Below are positions 26,118 through 34,942 of a DNA stretch of 64,000 bases, one piece after another. How positions within the stretch are numbered: the first letter of the stretch is position 1; every line of letters starts with the position of its first letter. The notes beneath the pieces were generated by a model. It worked only from the letters and a program-made list of their open reading frames with translations, did not search any database and was not told where the DNA came from. A program made the position numbers and the translations under genes. This stretch comes from Rhizobium halophilum (lineage in GTDB: Bacteria; Pseudomonadota; Alphaproteobacteria; Rhizobiales; Rhizobiaceae). The stretch spans positions 62,001-126,000 of the forward strand of contig NZ_JAKJHS010000001.1 in NCBI RefSeq assembly GCF_021648825.1, read 5' to 3'.

Positions 26118-26150
26118 CCATCCGCCCTGATGTTCGGGCGAGGCGGATGG
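26118..26150 (-). terminator. intercistronic hairpin after the sugar-binding-protein gene
   Basis: Perfect 9-base arms CCATCCGCC and GGCGGATGG are separated by 15 bases, between the binding-protein stop and the first permease start. Hairpins at this place often protect the binding-protein mRNA or cause partial termination, giving excess binding protein. Confidence 0.45.
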
Positions 26151-26189
26151 AAGAGGCGAAGGGGGCGCAGCACGCCCTCTTGCGGGAGG

Positions 26190-27392
26190 TTACTGCTGCG
26201 CGAAGAGCGCCTCGAGCTGCTGCATCATCTGCTCGGAGGTGATCTGGCCGGTCAACGCCTGCTGCATTGCAGTCTGCCAGGCTGTGTTCACAAATTCCGA
26301 CGTTGCAGTGTTCTGCGGCAGTACTTCAGCGAAGGGTAGCGACTGCACGGTCGCGTCCACGAAGCGGCGCTCATGCAGCGTCCAGTTCTCTGATCCGCTT
26401 TTGGTGACAGTCATTTGCCCCGTCGCCTTGTTGAAGGCGACGTTGTTTTCGCCCTCAGCCAGGAAGGAGATCCACTTCCATGCTGCATCCTTGACCTGCG
26501 AAGAGGAGAAGATAGCCAGCGACTCGTCGCCATAGGACGTCCACCGACCGCCACCGCACTCAGGAACCGGCACAGCCGAAACCTTGTCCCCGAGTGCCTT
26601 CACCATGTCATTGGACGAGCCAATGTGATGAATGGTCATGGCCGTCGTACCGTTCTTGAAGGCGCCGGTAATTTCCTGGAAGCCGTCGTTTGGCGCGGAC
26701 GGAGGGATAACCTTGTCCTTCTGGAAGAGGTCGATCAACCATTGATTGGCAGCGATCGCTTCAGGCGTCGTCAAGCCGCCCGGCTCCAGCTTTGCGCCTT
26801 GCGACAGCACGAAGGCTCCCCACTGGTCCCAGCCGCCCTTCCCGCCACGCAGGCCGAATCCGTAAGTCTCCGGCGCTTTGGTCAGTTTGATAGCGGCATC
26901 CCGAAACTCCTCGCACGTCGCTGGCGGCTTCAGTCCTGCCTGTTCGAACAAGTCCGCGCGGTAGTAGAGATAGAGCACGACGTACTGGATCGGCAGATAG
27001 TACTGCTGGCCGTCTGGTCCCTTGTTTATCTCCAGCAGGTTGTCGAGAAGGTCTGCCTTTCCTGACCAGGCCTCGACCTGCTCGCCAAGCGGCTCCAACG
27101 CTCCCATTTCGATGAGGCGCGGCTGGGCGAACAGCTTCACCATGGCGGCATCAGGTGCATTCCCACCAACCAACGCGGTGTATAAATTGTCGTAATAGCT
27201 GTTCCAGGGAACGTTTTCCGCTTCGATCTCGATGCCTGGATTGGCAGCCTCGAATTTGGCTACCAAGTCGTTCATCGGGTTTTCCGGATTATCAAAATGA
27301 TACCAGAACCGAACGGTTTCCGCGGATGCGGTGCTTGCAAGCAGCGCGGTCGCAAGAGCGGCGCCCATGGCCAGTTTCTTCAGCATTCTCAT
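26190..27392 (-). CDS. sugar ABC transporter, periplasmic substrate-binding protein (family 1)
   Basis: This is a 400-residue exported protein. A signal peptide of about 24 residues (MRMLKKLAMGAALATALLAS) ends at TASAE. The mature part is a family-1 solute-binding fold (FWYHFDNPENPMNDLVAKFE, then FEAANPGIEIE). A strong GGAGGAG site precedes the ATG. It captures a carbohydrate in the periplasm for the two CUT1 permeases encoded next. Confidence 0.93.
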   Translation of the reverse strand: MRMLKKLAMGAALATALLASTASAETVRFWYHFDNPENPMNDLVAKFEAANPGIEIEAENVPWNSYYDNLYTALVGGNAPDAAMVKLFAQPRLIEMGALEPLGEQVEAWSGKADLLDNLLEINKGPDGQQYYLPIQYVVLYLYYRADLFEQAGLKPPATCEEFRDAAIKLTKAPETYGFGLRGGKGGWDQWGAFVLSQGAKLEPGGLTTPEAIAANQWLIDLFQKDKVIPPSAPNDGFQEITGAFKNGTTAMTIHHIGSSNDMVKALGDKVSAVPVPECGGGRWTSYGDESLAIFSSSQVKDAAWKWISFLAEGENNVAFNKATGQMTVTKSGSENWTLHERRFVDATVQSLPFAEVLPQNTATSEFVNTAWQTAMQQALTGQITSEQMMQQLEALFAQQ

Positions 27393-27422
27393 TTTCTCCT
27401 CCTCTGAAAATCAAGTTTTGTT

Positions 27423-28397
27423 TCAGGCGATCATGTCCTTCGCCGCCTTCCCTGCCGCCGCTAGCGCCTCCCGCGCGGCGGCAAGATCGATCGTGTTCTG
27501 CAAGAAGCCATGGGTGACACCAGGGACGACCGTCAGCGCGTCGCTGCGCCCGAGACCCTTAAGGCGCTCGTGCAAGAGGATGCTGTCTGAAAGCAGCGGA
27601 TCCACGCTCGCGGCCATCAGATAAAGTGGTGGCATAGCCAGCAGCGCCTCTTTCGAAGCGACCAGCGGACACGCCAGGGAATCGGTCGAAACATCGCGGC
27701 CACCGACATACCAGTTCCAGTAGCGCTGCATCTTGGCAGTCGTCAGTCCCGGGCCATGCTCGAAATTGCGGTACGACTGCGTGTGGAAGGACGCTGCATA
27801 GGTTCCGTAGAACAGCAAGGCGCCCGCCACGGCGGCGCTTGATCGAGGCTGCTCGTGCAGTAATGCCGCGAGCGCAAGATTTGCGCCTGCGGAGTCGCCC
27901 GCCATAACCACTGGGCCTTCCTCAACGCCGAGGGTACCTGCTGCGGCGAAGGCCGATCGCAAGGTCGCGACTACGTCCATCAATCCAGCAGGATAGGGAT
28001 GCTCCGGCGAAAGCCGATAGTCCGGCAGCAGGACCGGCAGGCTGGATTCGATCGCAAGCACACGCGCACATCGCTCGTGCGTTTCGGGACTGCAGAAGGC
28101 GAAGCCGCCGCCGTGCACGAAGATCACGGCGCCTGGCCGATGCCCCGGCGGCACCAGAACCTTCAGGCGAACGCGCGCAGACCCAAGGGTTTCGTCCGAG
28201 TTGACCCAGGCGTCACCAGTGGCAGCCATCTCCGGCAGACCGACATTCCAGCGGCGATTGCTTTCAAGGGTGAGCGCCCTTCCTTCCGAAGGGGGCAGCA
28301 GCGTCGGATCAGGTTGCGGACCCGCTTCCCGTTCGACGCGCTCAAGCAGCCGCGCCATTTCGCCAGAAAGCAGACTGATGTCGGGCGCTGCGATCAT
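27423..28397 (-). CDS. alpha/beta hydrolase, HSL-type esterase
   Basis: This 324-residue hormone-sensitive-lipase-like esterase has the oxyanion motif VHGGGFAF, the nucleophile elbow GDSAGAN, the acid in SVDPLL, and the His in GVTHGF. It is cytosolic and probably removes acyl groups from the imported compound, suggesting an esterified sugar or glycoside ester as the true substrate of the locus (inference). It overlaps the GntR gene by four bases and precedes the binding protein. Confidence 0.85.
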   Translation of the reverse strand: MIAAPDISLLSGEMARLLERVEREAGPQPDPTLLPPSEGRALTLESNRRWNVGLPEMAATGDAWVNSDETLGSARVRLKVLVPPGHRPGAVIFVHGGGFAFCSPETHERCARVLAIESSLPVLLPDYRLSPEHPYPAGLMDVVATLRSAFAAAGTLGVEEGPVVMAGDSAGANLALAALLHEQPRSSAAVAGALLFYGTYAASFHTQSYRNFEHGPGLTTAKMQRYWNWYVGGRDVSTDSLACPLVASKEALLAMPPLYLMAASVDPLLSDSILLHERLKGLGRSDALTVVPGVTHGFLQNTIDLAAAREALAAAGKAAKDMIA

Positions 28398-29077
28398 TGA
28401 CGCACATCCGGAAAAACATCGGGGCCAAGGTCGACGATCGTCGCAATGTGGTGACGCAGCGCATCGCACGACCTTCCCACATCGCCTGCCTCGACGGCGT
28501 CGATGATCGAGGCATGCCGCTGTGCTGTAGCGACAAGATCGCGGGGGCTGGTGCTGCGTGAAATCTTGAACCGATGATTGTGCACCAGGCAGCGATGCAG
28601 GATCGGGTCGAGCGCCGGAAGCTGCGCGTCCTGAAAGAGGCGTCGGTGAAAATCGCGATCAAGCGAAGCCAGCTCCAATTCGTCGCCCGCCGCTGCCGCC
28701 CCCAGCATCTTCTCAAACAGAGTTTTCAAGTCGGCAATCAGCGTGCGCGAGGGCATCTGCAATGCTCGCAGAATGCCACTGCACTCGACCTGCTGTCGCA
28801 CCCGAAACATTTCCACGGCTTCAGCTTCCGTACACTCTGACACCTGGGTACCGCGATGACCCTGCCGGCGAACGAGCCCTTCCTCCTGCAATTGCAGCAG
28901 GGCTTCACGTACTGTTCCTTGGCTGCAGGAAAAGTAGGCGGCGAGATCCAACTCAGTCAAAGAGGCTCCAGCCGGAAGCACCCCCAGCATGATATCGCGC
29001 TTGAGCGCGTTAAAAGTGGCCGCCGACTTTGCCGGCTTGACGTCTCGCGCATTCGACTGGGCAGAAAAATACATCAT
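28394..29077 (-). CDS. GntR family transcriptional regulator (FCD domain)
   Basis: This is a 227-residue regulator with an N-terminal winged helix (SQGTVREALLQLQEEGLVRR) and an all-helical FCD ligand-binding domain carrying DRDFHRRLF, with further histidines likely binding metal or carboxylate ligand. A TTG start seven codons upstream is possible. It heads the operon of esterase and sugar importer and sits opposite the ATPase gene, with a dyad in between, so it probably represses both. Confidence 0.88.
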   Translation of the reverse strand: MMYFSAQSNARDVKPAKSAATFNALKRDIMLGVLPAGASLTELDLAAYFSCSQGTVREALLQLQEEGLVRRQGHRGTQVSECTEAEAVEMFRVRQQVECSGILRALQMPSRTLIADLKTLFEKMLGAAAAGDELELASLDRDFHRRLFQDAQLPALDPILHRCLVHNHRFKISRSTSPRDLVATAQRHASIIDAVEAGDVGRSCDALRHHIATIVDLGPDVFPDVRQ

Positions 29078-29113
29078 TCGCTTCCGCGGAGTTGCCAATT
29101 ATCTTTCGTCCGA

Positions 29114-29135
29114 TTATTGATATTGATATCGATAA
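29114..29135. promoter_or_regulatory. 22-base near-palindrome in the GntR/ATPase divergent promoter
   Basis: TTATTGATATTGATATCGATAA is a near-perfect inverted repeat in the 100-base gap between the GntR start and the ATPase start. Position and AT-rich symmetry fit an operator of the GntR regulator controlling both directions. Confidence 0.5.
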
Positions 29136-29177
29136 CGGACGTCAAGAGCCAAACAAGACCTTGCGAGGAGTAGACCC

Positions 29178-30257
29178 GTGACTGCAATCAGCTTAAGGGA
29201 AATCCGGAAATGCTATGGATCGCTGCAGGTCATCCACGACATCGATATCGATATCGAAAGCGGTGAATTTCTCGTTCTGGTCGGTCCCTCTGGCTGCGGA
29301 AAATCCACCCTGCTGCGAATGATCGCGGGTCTTGAGGAGATCTCCGGAGGCCAGCTGAAGATTGGCGAGAAGCTGATGAACGCCCTCCCGCCGTCTCAGA
29401 GAGACATCGCGATGGTGTTTCAAGACTATGCGCTCTATCCACACATGAGTGTGCTGGAGAACATGGCATTCGGGCTGAAGATGCGCGGGACAGACGAGGC
29501 CGTCATCCAGCAGCGCGTCGCGCAGGCGGCCAATATCCTTCGGATCCAGCCGTTTCTTGATCGGCGGCCTGCCCAGCTTTCCGGCGGTCAACGCCAACGC
29601 GTCGCCATGGGCCGCGCCATTGTGCGGGAGCCTTCCGCGTTCCTCTTCGACGAGCCACTTTCCAATCTCGATGCGGCGCTGCGTGTGGAAATGCGCCTTG
29701 AGATCGCAAAGCTTCATAATCGCATGAAGGCGACCACAGTATACGTCACTCACGATCAGGTCGAGGCAATGACGCTTGCGGATCGCATTGTGGTGCTGAA
29801 TGCCGGGCGCATCGAACAGATTGGTCCTCCGCTGGAGCTTTACCGCCGTCCGGCCAGCCTCTTTGTCGCCCGCTTCATCGGCAGCCCGACCATGAACACG
29901 ATGTCAGCCGACATCGTCTCTCACAACGATCAGCTGACAATTCACATCAAGGGCCACACGATTAGACTTGCCGATGTGGTTGCAGGCGGGTTCAGAGCTG
30001 GAACTGTGACGGTTGGCATTCGGCCTGAGGATTTATCCGCCTGCGCTCCAGAGGACGCTTGGTTTAGTGGGAAGCTTGCGGTCGCCGAACGCTTGGGGAG
30101 CCAGACGTACGGATATCTGGAAACGGGCGACACGCGCATGCTGACCGCGGAGTTTACTCGAGACGCAACCATCAGCGTTGGTGACACAGTGCACTTGCGC
30201 CCCGACTTGAGCGCTCTTCATGTGTTCGATGGCTCGTCTGGTCAACGCCTGAGCTGA
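29178..30257 (+). CDS. carbohydrate ABC transporter ATP-binding protein (MalK/UgpC-like)
   Basis: This 359-residue ABC ATPase has Walker A GPSGCGKST, signature LSGGQRQR and Walker B AFLFDEPLSNLDA, with the MalK-type C-terminal regulatory domain (VGIRPEDL). It is the only ATPase near the CUT1 permeases and is transcribed away from them, so it most likely energises that importer. Confidence 0.93.
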   Translation: MTAISLREIRKCYGSLQVIHDIDIDIESGEFLVLVGPSGCGKSTLLRMIAGLEEISGGQLKIGEKLMNALPPSQRDIAMVFQDYALYPHMSVLENMAFGLKMRGTDEAVIQQRVAQAANILRIQPFLDRRPAQLSGGQRQRVAMGRAIVREPSAFLFDEPLSNLDAALRVEMRLEIAKLHNRMKATTVYVTHDQVEAMTLADRIVVLNAGRIEQIGPPLELYRRPASLFVARFIGSPTMNTMSADIVSHNDQLTIHIKGHTIRLADVVAGGFRAGTVTVGIRPEDLSACAPEDAWFSGKLAVAERLGSQTYGYLETGDTRMLTAEFTRDATISVGDTVHLRPDLSALHVFDGSSGQRLS

Positions 30258-30273
30258 GCAACACAGTGGGTGG

Positions 30274-31206
30274 TCACATCAAGAGGACCCGAGCACTGTC
30301 AGCGTCAGTCACCACAGCAGTTGCTAGCTGAGCTCTCAGGACCGCGAAAAGGATCGCATGCTTGTGCGGCCCCGCAGATGCAATGATCCTGGTCGGAATG
30401 GTGCGATAGGCTTCAAGATCCGGCGATATCACCTGCCGATTGACGCAATGGTGCACAGACCGCCCCTCTGCGTCCAGATAGCGCCCGAGGATGTCGCCAA
30501 CGGCGCCGGCCGCCACTAACTCGCTCACATTCGTCTGCGCCGGCAGTCCATAGCGAACCTGTAGGGACTGGCCCGTCACGTCGCCCACGCTGAGAAACGA
30601 CACATCAACATTCGCTGCGTCTCGGACAAACTCCTGGAAGACCGGCTGAGCCATAATTACCGCGTGCGCCTCCTCGCTACCAGCGTAGATGGGTGCGGCA
30701 AAATAGTGGCACTTAGCGTTGAGGACCTTGGCGAAGCTCCTCACGATCTCGAACGTATTGATCTCCGAACCGCGGGTTAACCCTCCCATAAGCGATCTTA
30801 TTCGCATGTCCGGCTCTTGCGCTTGGTTCATCTGGCGGGCCGTTTCATACAGCGTCGCCCCCCAACCAACGCCGATTGATCTCGGCTTGCGGACTTGGAT
30901 GAACCGGTCGAGGAAGGATGCGGACGCTCTGCCAATCACCGCATGCATATGCACGGGATCGCCCGGTGTTGGCGAGACTATTGCATGCTCCAGCCCGAAG
31001 CGCTCGCAAAGCCTCGCCTCGAGCTCGACGTTTTCGGCAAAGGGAGAGCTAAAGCTAATCCGCACAACCCCCTGCTCCAGAGCCAGCGCGAGAAGCTCGT
31101 TGATGCGTCGACGCGTGAGGTTCATCCGCTCCCCGATCTGCGCCTGTGTCAGCCCCTCGACGTGGTAGAACCACGCTGCTTTCACCATCAGTTCCTGTTG
31201 CTCCAC
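30274..31206 (-). CDS. SorC/DeoR-type sugar-binding transcriptional regulator
   Basis: This 310-residue protein has an N-terminal helix-turn-helix (GLTQAQIGERMNLTRRRINE) and a SorC-type sugar-phosphate-binding domain related to phosphosugar isomerases. It is divergent from the HAD phosphatase and phosphodiester transporter operon and probably senses a sugar phosphate made by that pathway. It converges on the MalK-like gene with only 16 bases between the stops. Confidence 0.88.
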   Translation of the reverse strand: MEQQELMVKAAWFYHVEGLTQAQIGERMNLTRRRINELLALALEQGVVRISFSSPFAENVELEARLCERFGLEHAIVSPTPGDPVHMHAVIGRASASFLDRFIQVRKPRSIGVGWGATLYETARQMNQAQEPDMRIRSLMGGLTRGSEINTFEIVRSFAKVLNAKCHYFAAPIYAGSEEAHAVIMAQPVFQEFVRDAANVDVSFLSVGDVTGQSLQVRYGLPAQTNVSELVAAGAVGDILGRYLDAEGRSVHHCVNRQVISPDLEAYRTIPTRIIASAGPHKHAILFAVLRAQLATAVVTDADSARVLLM

Positions 31207-31235
31207 TCACCCCTCCGATCAAATGTCACAGTGGC

Positions 31236-31249
31236 GTAACATATGTAAC
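31236..31249. promoter_or_regulatory. candidate SorC operator GTAACATATGTAAC
   Basis: A core ACATATGT palindrome flanked by two GTAAC direct repeats lies about 30-45 bases before the SorC start and 115-130 before the HAD gene. It may be the operator of the SorC regulator for both directions. Confidence 0.35.
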
Positions 31250-31363
31250 TTACACCACCTTCGTAGGCACAGCCAGGGAGTGGGCCCGATCTTCCTCCGG
31301 CGTGCAAACAGCGAGTACCGACATTCCCCCAAAGATTGTCTCGCGCCAAGAACGGATTGAGAG

Positions 31364-32080
31364 ATGACCGCGACTGACTTGCTTATCTTCGACTGCGACG
31401 GTGTTCTGATCGACAGCGAGCCTTTGGCGAGCCGTGTTCTTTGGCAGGCCCTGCGTGGCGCGGGCGCCGATGTCTCGCATCAGGAGGTATGGCAACGATT
31501 TACCGGATTTGCCGAAGCAGACGCCAAAAAGATATGCCGCGAGGCCTTCGACCTTCGTGACACCGACCAGATCTTCGAGGGTTTGCGAACTGCTCTTCAG
31601 GAGGAGTTTGCTAGGGCGCTATCGCCCATGCCGGGGATGCCTGACTTGGTTCGTTCTCTCTCCATCCGCAAGTGTGTCGCCTCAAACAGCAGTTTCGAGC
31701 GCTTAAAGAACAGCCTCGGCCTATTCGATCTGTGGCACGAGTTCTCCCCCTATGTGTTCAGTGGCGAGTCGGTTGCCCGCCCAAAGCCAGCGCCCGATCT
31801 CTTCCTCCATTGCGCCGACGCATTTGGCCTTGACCCAGCCCGCTGCCTCGTCATCGACGACAGCCCCCACGGCATCCTCGGTGGCGTGGCAGCCGGCATG
31901 CGCACAATCGGATTTGTTGATCCGTCCGATCCGCGTCCTGATCGATACGGCGTCTTGAAGGACGCCGGAGCAGAGGCGGTGGTCACGGGGGCTACCGGTC
32001 TTAAGACGGCGCTGGAAGGTATTTTGTCGGGCGGCCATGCGGATGGGCATCCTGCCCAGAAGCGTGCCGTGCCCGCCTGA
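31364..32080 (+). CDS. HAD-IA family phosphatase / phosphoglucomutase-like hydrolase
   Basis: This 238-residue haloacid dehalogenase-superfamily enzyme has motif I FDCDGVLIDSE with the two catalytic aspartates, motif II CVASNSSFER, the lysine in ARPKPAPDLF, and motif IV VIDDSPHG. These features indicate a sugar phosphatase or beta-phosphoglucomutase. With the diesterase of the same locus it could release the sugar from a sugar phosphate. Confidence 0.88.
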   Translation: MTATDLLIFDCDGVLIDSEPLASRVLWQALRGAGADVSHQEVWQRFTGFAEADAKKICREAFDLRDTDQIFEGLRTALQEEFARALSPMPGMPDLVRSLSIRKCVASNSSFERLKNSLGLFDLWHEFSPYVFSGESVARPKPAPDLFLHCADAFGLDPARCLVIDDSPHGILGGVAAGMRTIGFVDPSDPRPDRYGVLKDAGAEAVVTGATGLKTALEGILSGGHADGHPAQKRAVPA

Positions 32081-32202
32081 TCATTCCGCGTCGCGGTCCT
32101 CTGCGGCGCGTCATCAAAAATTCACGAGCTCATTAACAAACCGACATTCGAGGAGCTCAGGAGAAGCTTGCTTTTCGAAGTCTGAACCTCAGGAGGTTAT
32201 CG

Positions 32203-33837
32203 ATGCTTTCCATCAATCGACGCGGCGCGCTTGGCCTGATCGGTGCCGCCACCGGAAGCCTTATCCTGCCGCGAATGACCTTTGCACAGGGCAAGCGCCC
32301 TTCGGTGACGATCGCGGTCCAGAAGATCACCAACAACAACACGCTCTGCGTTTGGAATGAGCAGTCCAATGTCGGTGAGCGGGTGTTCTTCCCCAACCTG
32401 TGGGAAGGCCTCATCCTGCGTGACTGGATGGGAAATCAGGGCCCCATCGCAGGCCTGGCTACAGAATGGAAGCGCATAGACGACAAGACCCTTGAGCTAA
32501 AGCTGCGCCAGGGGGTGAAGTTCCACAATGGCGACGAGCTGACGGCTGACGACGTTGTCTTCTCCTTCTCCAAGGAGCGCGTGTTTGGTGACACCGAGCC
32601 TAAGGGCGGGAAGACCATCTTCGAAGACGACCATAAACCCACCACGGCCAAGGAACTGCCTGCCTCCGTCCCGGGCATTGGCCGGCGTCTGTGGCCGGCC
32701 CTCGCCGGCGTGGAGGCCGTCGACAAATACACCGTCCGCTTCCACAACACGACACCGGACGTTACCCTTGAAGGGCGCCTCTACGCCTATGGCAGCCAGA
32801 TCGCCAACCGCCGCGCCTGGGATGAAGCTGCCTCCTTCACCGAATGGGCGCGCAGACCGGTTACGACCGGCCCGTACATGGTGAGCGAATACAAGCCGGA
32901 CGTCTCACTGACGCTTGTTGCCTTCGACGAATATTGGGGTGGCCGTCCGCCGCTGGAGGAAATTCGCTTCGTTGAAGTTCCGGAAGTCGCCTCACGCGTG
33001 AACGGGCTGCTGTCGGGCGAGTACGACTTTGCCTGCGACCTGCCGCCGGACCAGATCGGCGCGGTGGAGGCCGCATCGGGCTTTGAGGTGCAGGGATCGA
33101 CAATCCTCAACCACCGCATTTCCGTGTTCAATACACAAAACCCCGTTCTCGCCGATCCGCTGGTGCGCCGCGCCATGACGCACGCGATCGATCGCAAGGC
33201 CATCGTTGAAGCCTTGTGGGGCGGCCAGACAGTGGTGCCTCCCGGCCTGCAGTTCGACATCTTCAAGACGACAGACATGTTCATCGAGGGTTGGCAGGCT
33301 CCGGAATTCAATCCGGAGCTGGCCCGTGATCTTCTCAAGCAGGCAAACTATAAAGGCGATGCGATCCCTTATCGACTGCTCAACAATTATTACACCAACC
33401 AGACGTCCAACGGACAGATCATGGTCGAGATGTGGAAGCAGGTGGGTCTAAACGTCGAGATCCAGATGAAAGAAAACTGGGCGCAAATCCACGATCCGGA
33501 AGGCATCAAGGGCGTGCGTGACTGGTCCGCTTCGGCCAACATCAACGACCCAGTGACGCCGATGGTCACGCAATTCGGTCCCAACGGCGAAATGCAGCAG
33601 AAGAAGGACTGGACGAACGCAGAGATGAACGATCTGTCCGTCGTGCTGGAAACCTCCACCGATCGCGCGGCCCGAAAGAAGGCTTATGCCCGGATCCTCG
33701 AAATTTGCGAGCGCGAAGACCCCGCTTATCAGGTCCTGCACCAGAACGCCGTGTTCACTGGCATGAAGTCCTCGCTCAAGTGGAAGGCAGCGCCCGCCTT
33801 CGCCATGGACTTCCGCTCCAACAACTGGACCATGTAG
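32203..33837 (+). CDS. family-5 ABC transporter substrate-binding protein, AccA-like
   Basis: This 544-residue exported protein starts with a twin-arginine-like leader (INRRGALGLIGAATGSLILP), cleaved near TFAQ. The family-5 (DppA/OppA) core follows: LKLRQGVKFHNGDELTADDV is typical. Stretches such as EQSNVGERVFF, EYWGGRPPLEEIRF and EVASRVNGLLSGEY resemble, from memory, AccA, the agrocinopine-binding protein of Ti plasmids. AGGAGG precedes the ATG. It probably binds a sugar phosphodiester rather than a peptide (inference supported by the downstream diesterase). Confidence 0.85.
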   Translation: MLSINRRGALGLIGAATGSLILPRMTFAQGKRPSVTIAVQKITNNNTLCVWNEQSNVGERVFFPNLWEGLILRDWMGNQGPIAGLATEWKRIDDKTLELKLRQGVKFHNGDELTADDVVFSFSKERVFGDTEPKGGKTIFEDDHKPTTAKELPASVPGIGRRLWPALAGVEAVDKYTVRFHNTTPDVTLEGRLYAYGSQIANRRAWDEAASFTEWARRPVTTGPYMVSEYKPDVSLTLVAFDEYWGGRPPLEEIRFVEVPEVASRVNGLLSGEYDFACDLPPDQIGAVEAASGFEVQGSTILNHRISVFNTQNPVLADPLVRRAMTHAIDRKAIVEALWGGQTVVPPGLQFDIFKTTDMFIEGWQAPEFNPELARDLLKQANYKGDAIPYRLLNNYYTNQTSNGQIMVEMWKQVGLNVEIQMKENWAQIHDPEGIKGVRDWSASANINDPVTPMVTQFGPNGEMQQKKDWTNAEMNDLSVVLETSTDRAARKKAYARILEICEREDPAYQVLHQNAVFTGMKSSLKWKAAPAFAMDFRSNNWTM

Positions 33838-33849
33838 CGGTCCCGTATT

Positions 33850-33874
33850 GTCCGGCGGGTTTGATCCGCCGGAC
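33850..33874 (+). terminator. intercistronic hairpin after the family-5 binding-protein gene
   Basis: Perfect 9-base arms GTCCGGCGG and CCGCCGGAC with a 7-base loop start 12 bases after the stop codon. This may stabilise the binding-protein mRNA or attenuate transcription into the ATPase and permease genes. Confidence 0.5.
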
Positions 33875-33943
33875 TCCCCTTCCGGAAACCATGGCGGCCA
33901 GGACAAGCTGACGCGCCATCAGTCCTTGAAGAAGGAGAACGCG

Positions 33944-34942
33944 ATGTCGCAAGAACTCGTGGAATTGCGCGATTTGAAGGTCGCCTTCGACGGCATTCAG
34001 GTGCTGCACGGCATTGATTTGACCGTTGGCCGTGGTGAAGCGCTCGGGCTGGTAGGTGAATCCGGCTGCGGCAAATCCGTGACGTGGTTGGCGGCCCTCG
34101 GCCTTCTGCCCGGCAAGGCGACAATATCGGGCTCGGTTTGCATCGAGGGTCATGAACTCTGCGGTGCGCCTCGCCAAGCGCTGGAAACCGTGCGCGGCGG
34201 ACGCATCGCGATGATCTTCCAAGACCCGTCGAGCTCGCTTAACCCGGTCATTGGCATCGGTCAGCAGATCACAGAGGCGTTGACGCTTCACCGTGATCTT
34301 AGAGGAGAGACGGCAAGGGCGGAGGCACTGCGGCTCCTGGACATGGTTGGAATTCCAGATGCTCCTCGTCGCTTCAATCTATTTCCCCACGAGTTCTCCG
34401 GCGGCCAATGTCAGCGGCTGATGATTGCCATGGCCCTCGCCGGCGAGCCCGACCTGCTGATTGCCGACGAACCGACGACCGCGCTCGATGCCACCATCCA
34501 GGCGCAAATCCTCGACCTCCTAATCCAGCTTCGCGCAGAGACCGGCATGGCTACCGTCTTCATCAGCCATGATCTCGGCGCCGTCTCTCAGGTCTGTGAG
34601 CGGGTATGCGTCATGTATGCCGGCCGCATTGTCGAGCAAGGGTCGATCACGCAGCTGTTCTCCAATCCCCAGCACCCTTATACCCGCGGCCTGTTCGATG
34701 CGATTCCCCGCCTCGACGGACCGCGCACTCGCCTTGTCCCGATACCGGGGACTGTGCCCAATCCCAAACACCTGACCGCTGGCTGCGCCTTTGCGCCCCG
34801 CTGCGCCCATGCCGCGGCCCCCTGCGATTTTCATCGCCCCCAACTCGATATGCTTGAAGATGGGCGGCGGCTGGCATGCTTCAATCCGGTGCTTTCTGCC
34901 GGCACGGCGCCTGTCCGGCAGAAATTGGTGGAGGGCGTTTAG
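33944..34942 (+). CDS. ABC transporter ATP-binding protein (DppD/OppD-like)
   Basis: This 332-residue ATPase has Walker [10 protein letters not shown], signature FSGGQCQR, and Walker [14 protein letters not shown]. The C-terminal cysteine cluster region ([11 protein letters not shown]) is typical of DppD/OppD and may bind an iron-sulfur cluster. Start 33944 follows AAGGAG. It is the first ATPase of the importer. Confidence 0.92.
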   Translation: MSQELVELRDLKVAFDGIQVLHGIDLTVGRGEALGLVGESGCGKSVTWLAALGLLPGKATISGSVCIEGHELCGAPRQALETVRGGRIAMIFQDPSSSLNPVIGIGQQITEALTLHRDLRGETARAEALRLLDMVGIPDAPRRFNLFPHEFSGGQCQRLMIAMALAGEPDLLIADEPTTALDATIQAQILDLLIQLRAETGMATVFISHDLGAVSQVCERVCVMYAGRIVEQGSITQLFSNPQHPYTRGLFDAIPRLDGPRTRLVPIPGTVPNPKHLTAGCAFAPRCAHAAAPCDFHRPQLDMLEDGRRLACFNPVLSAGTAPVRQKLVEGV

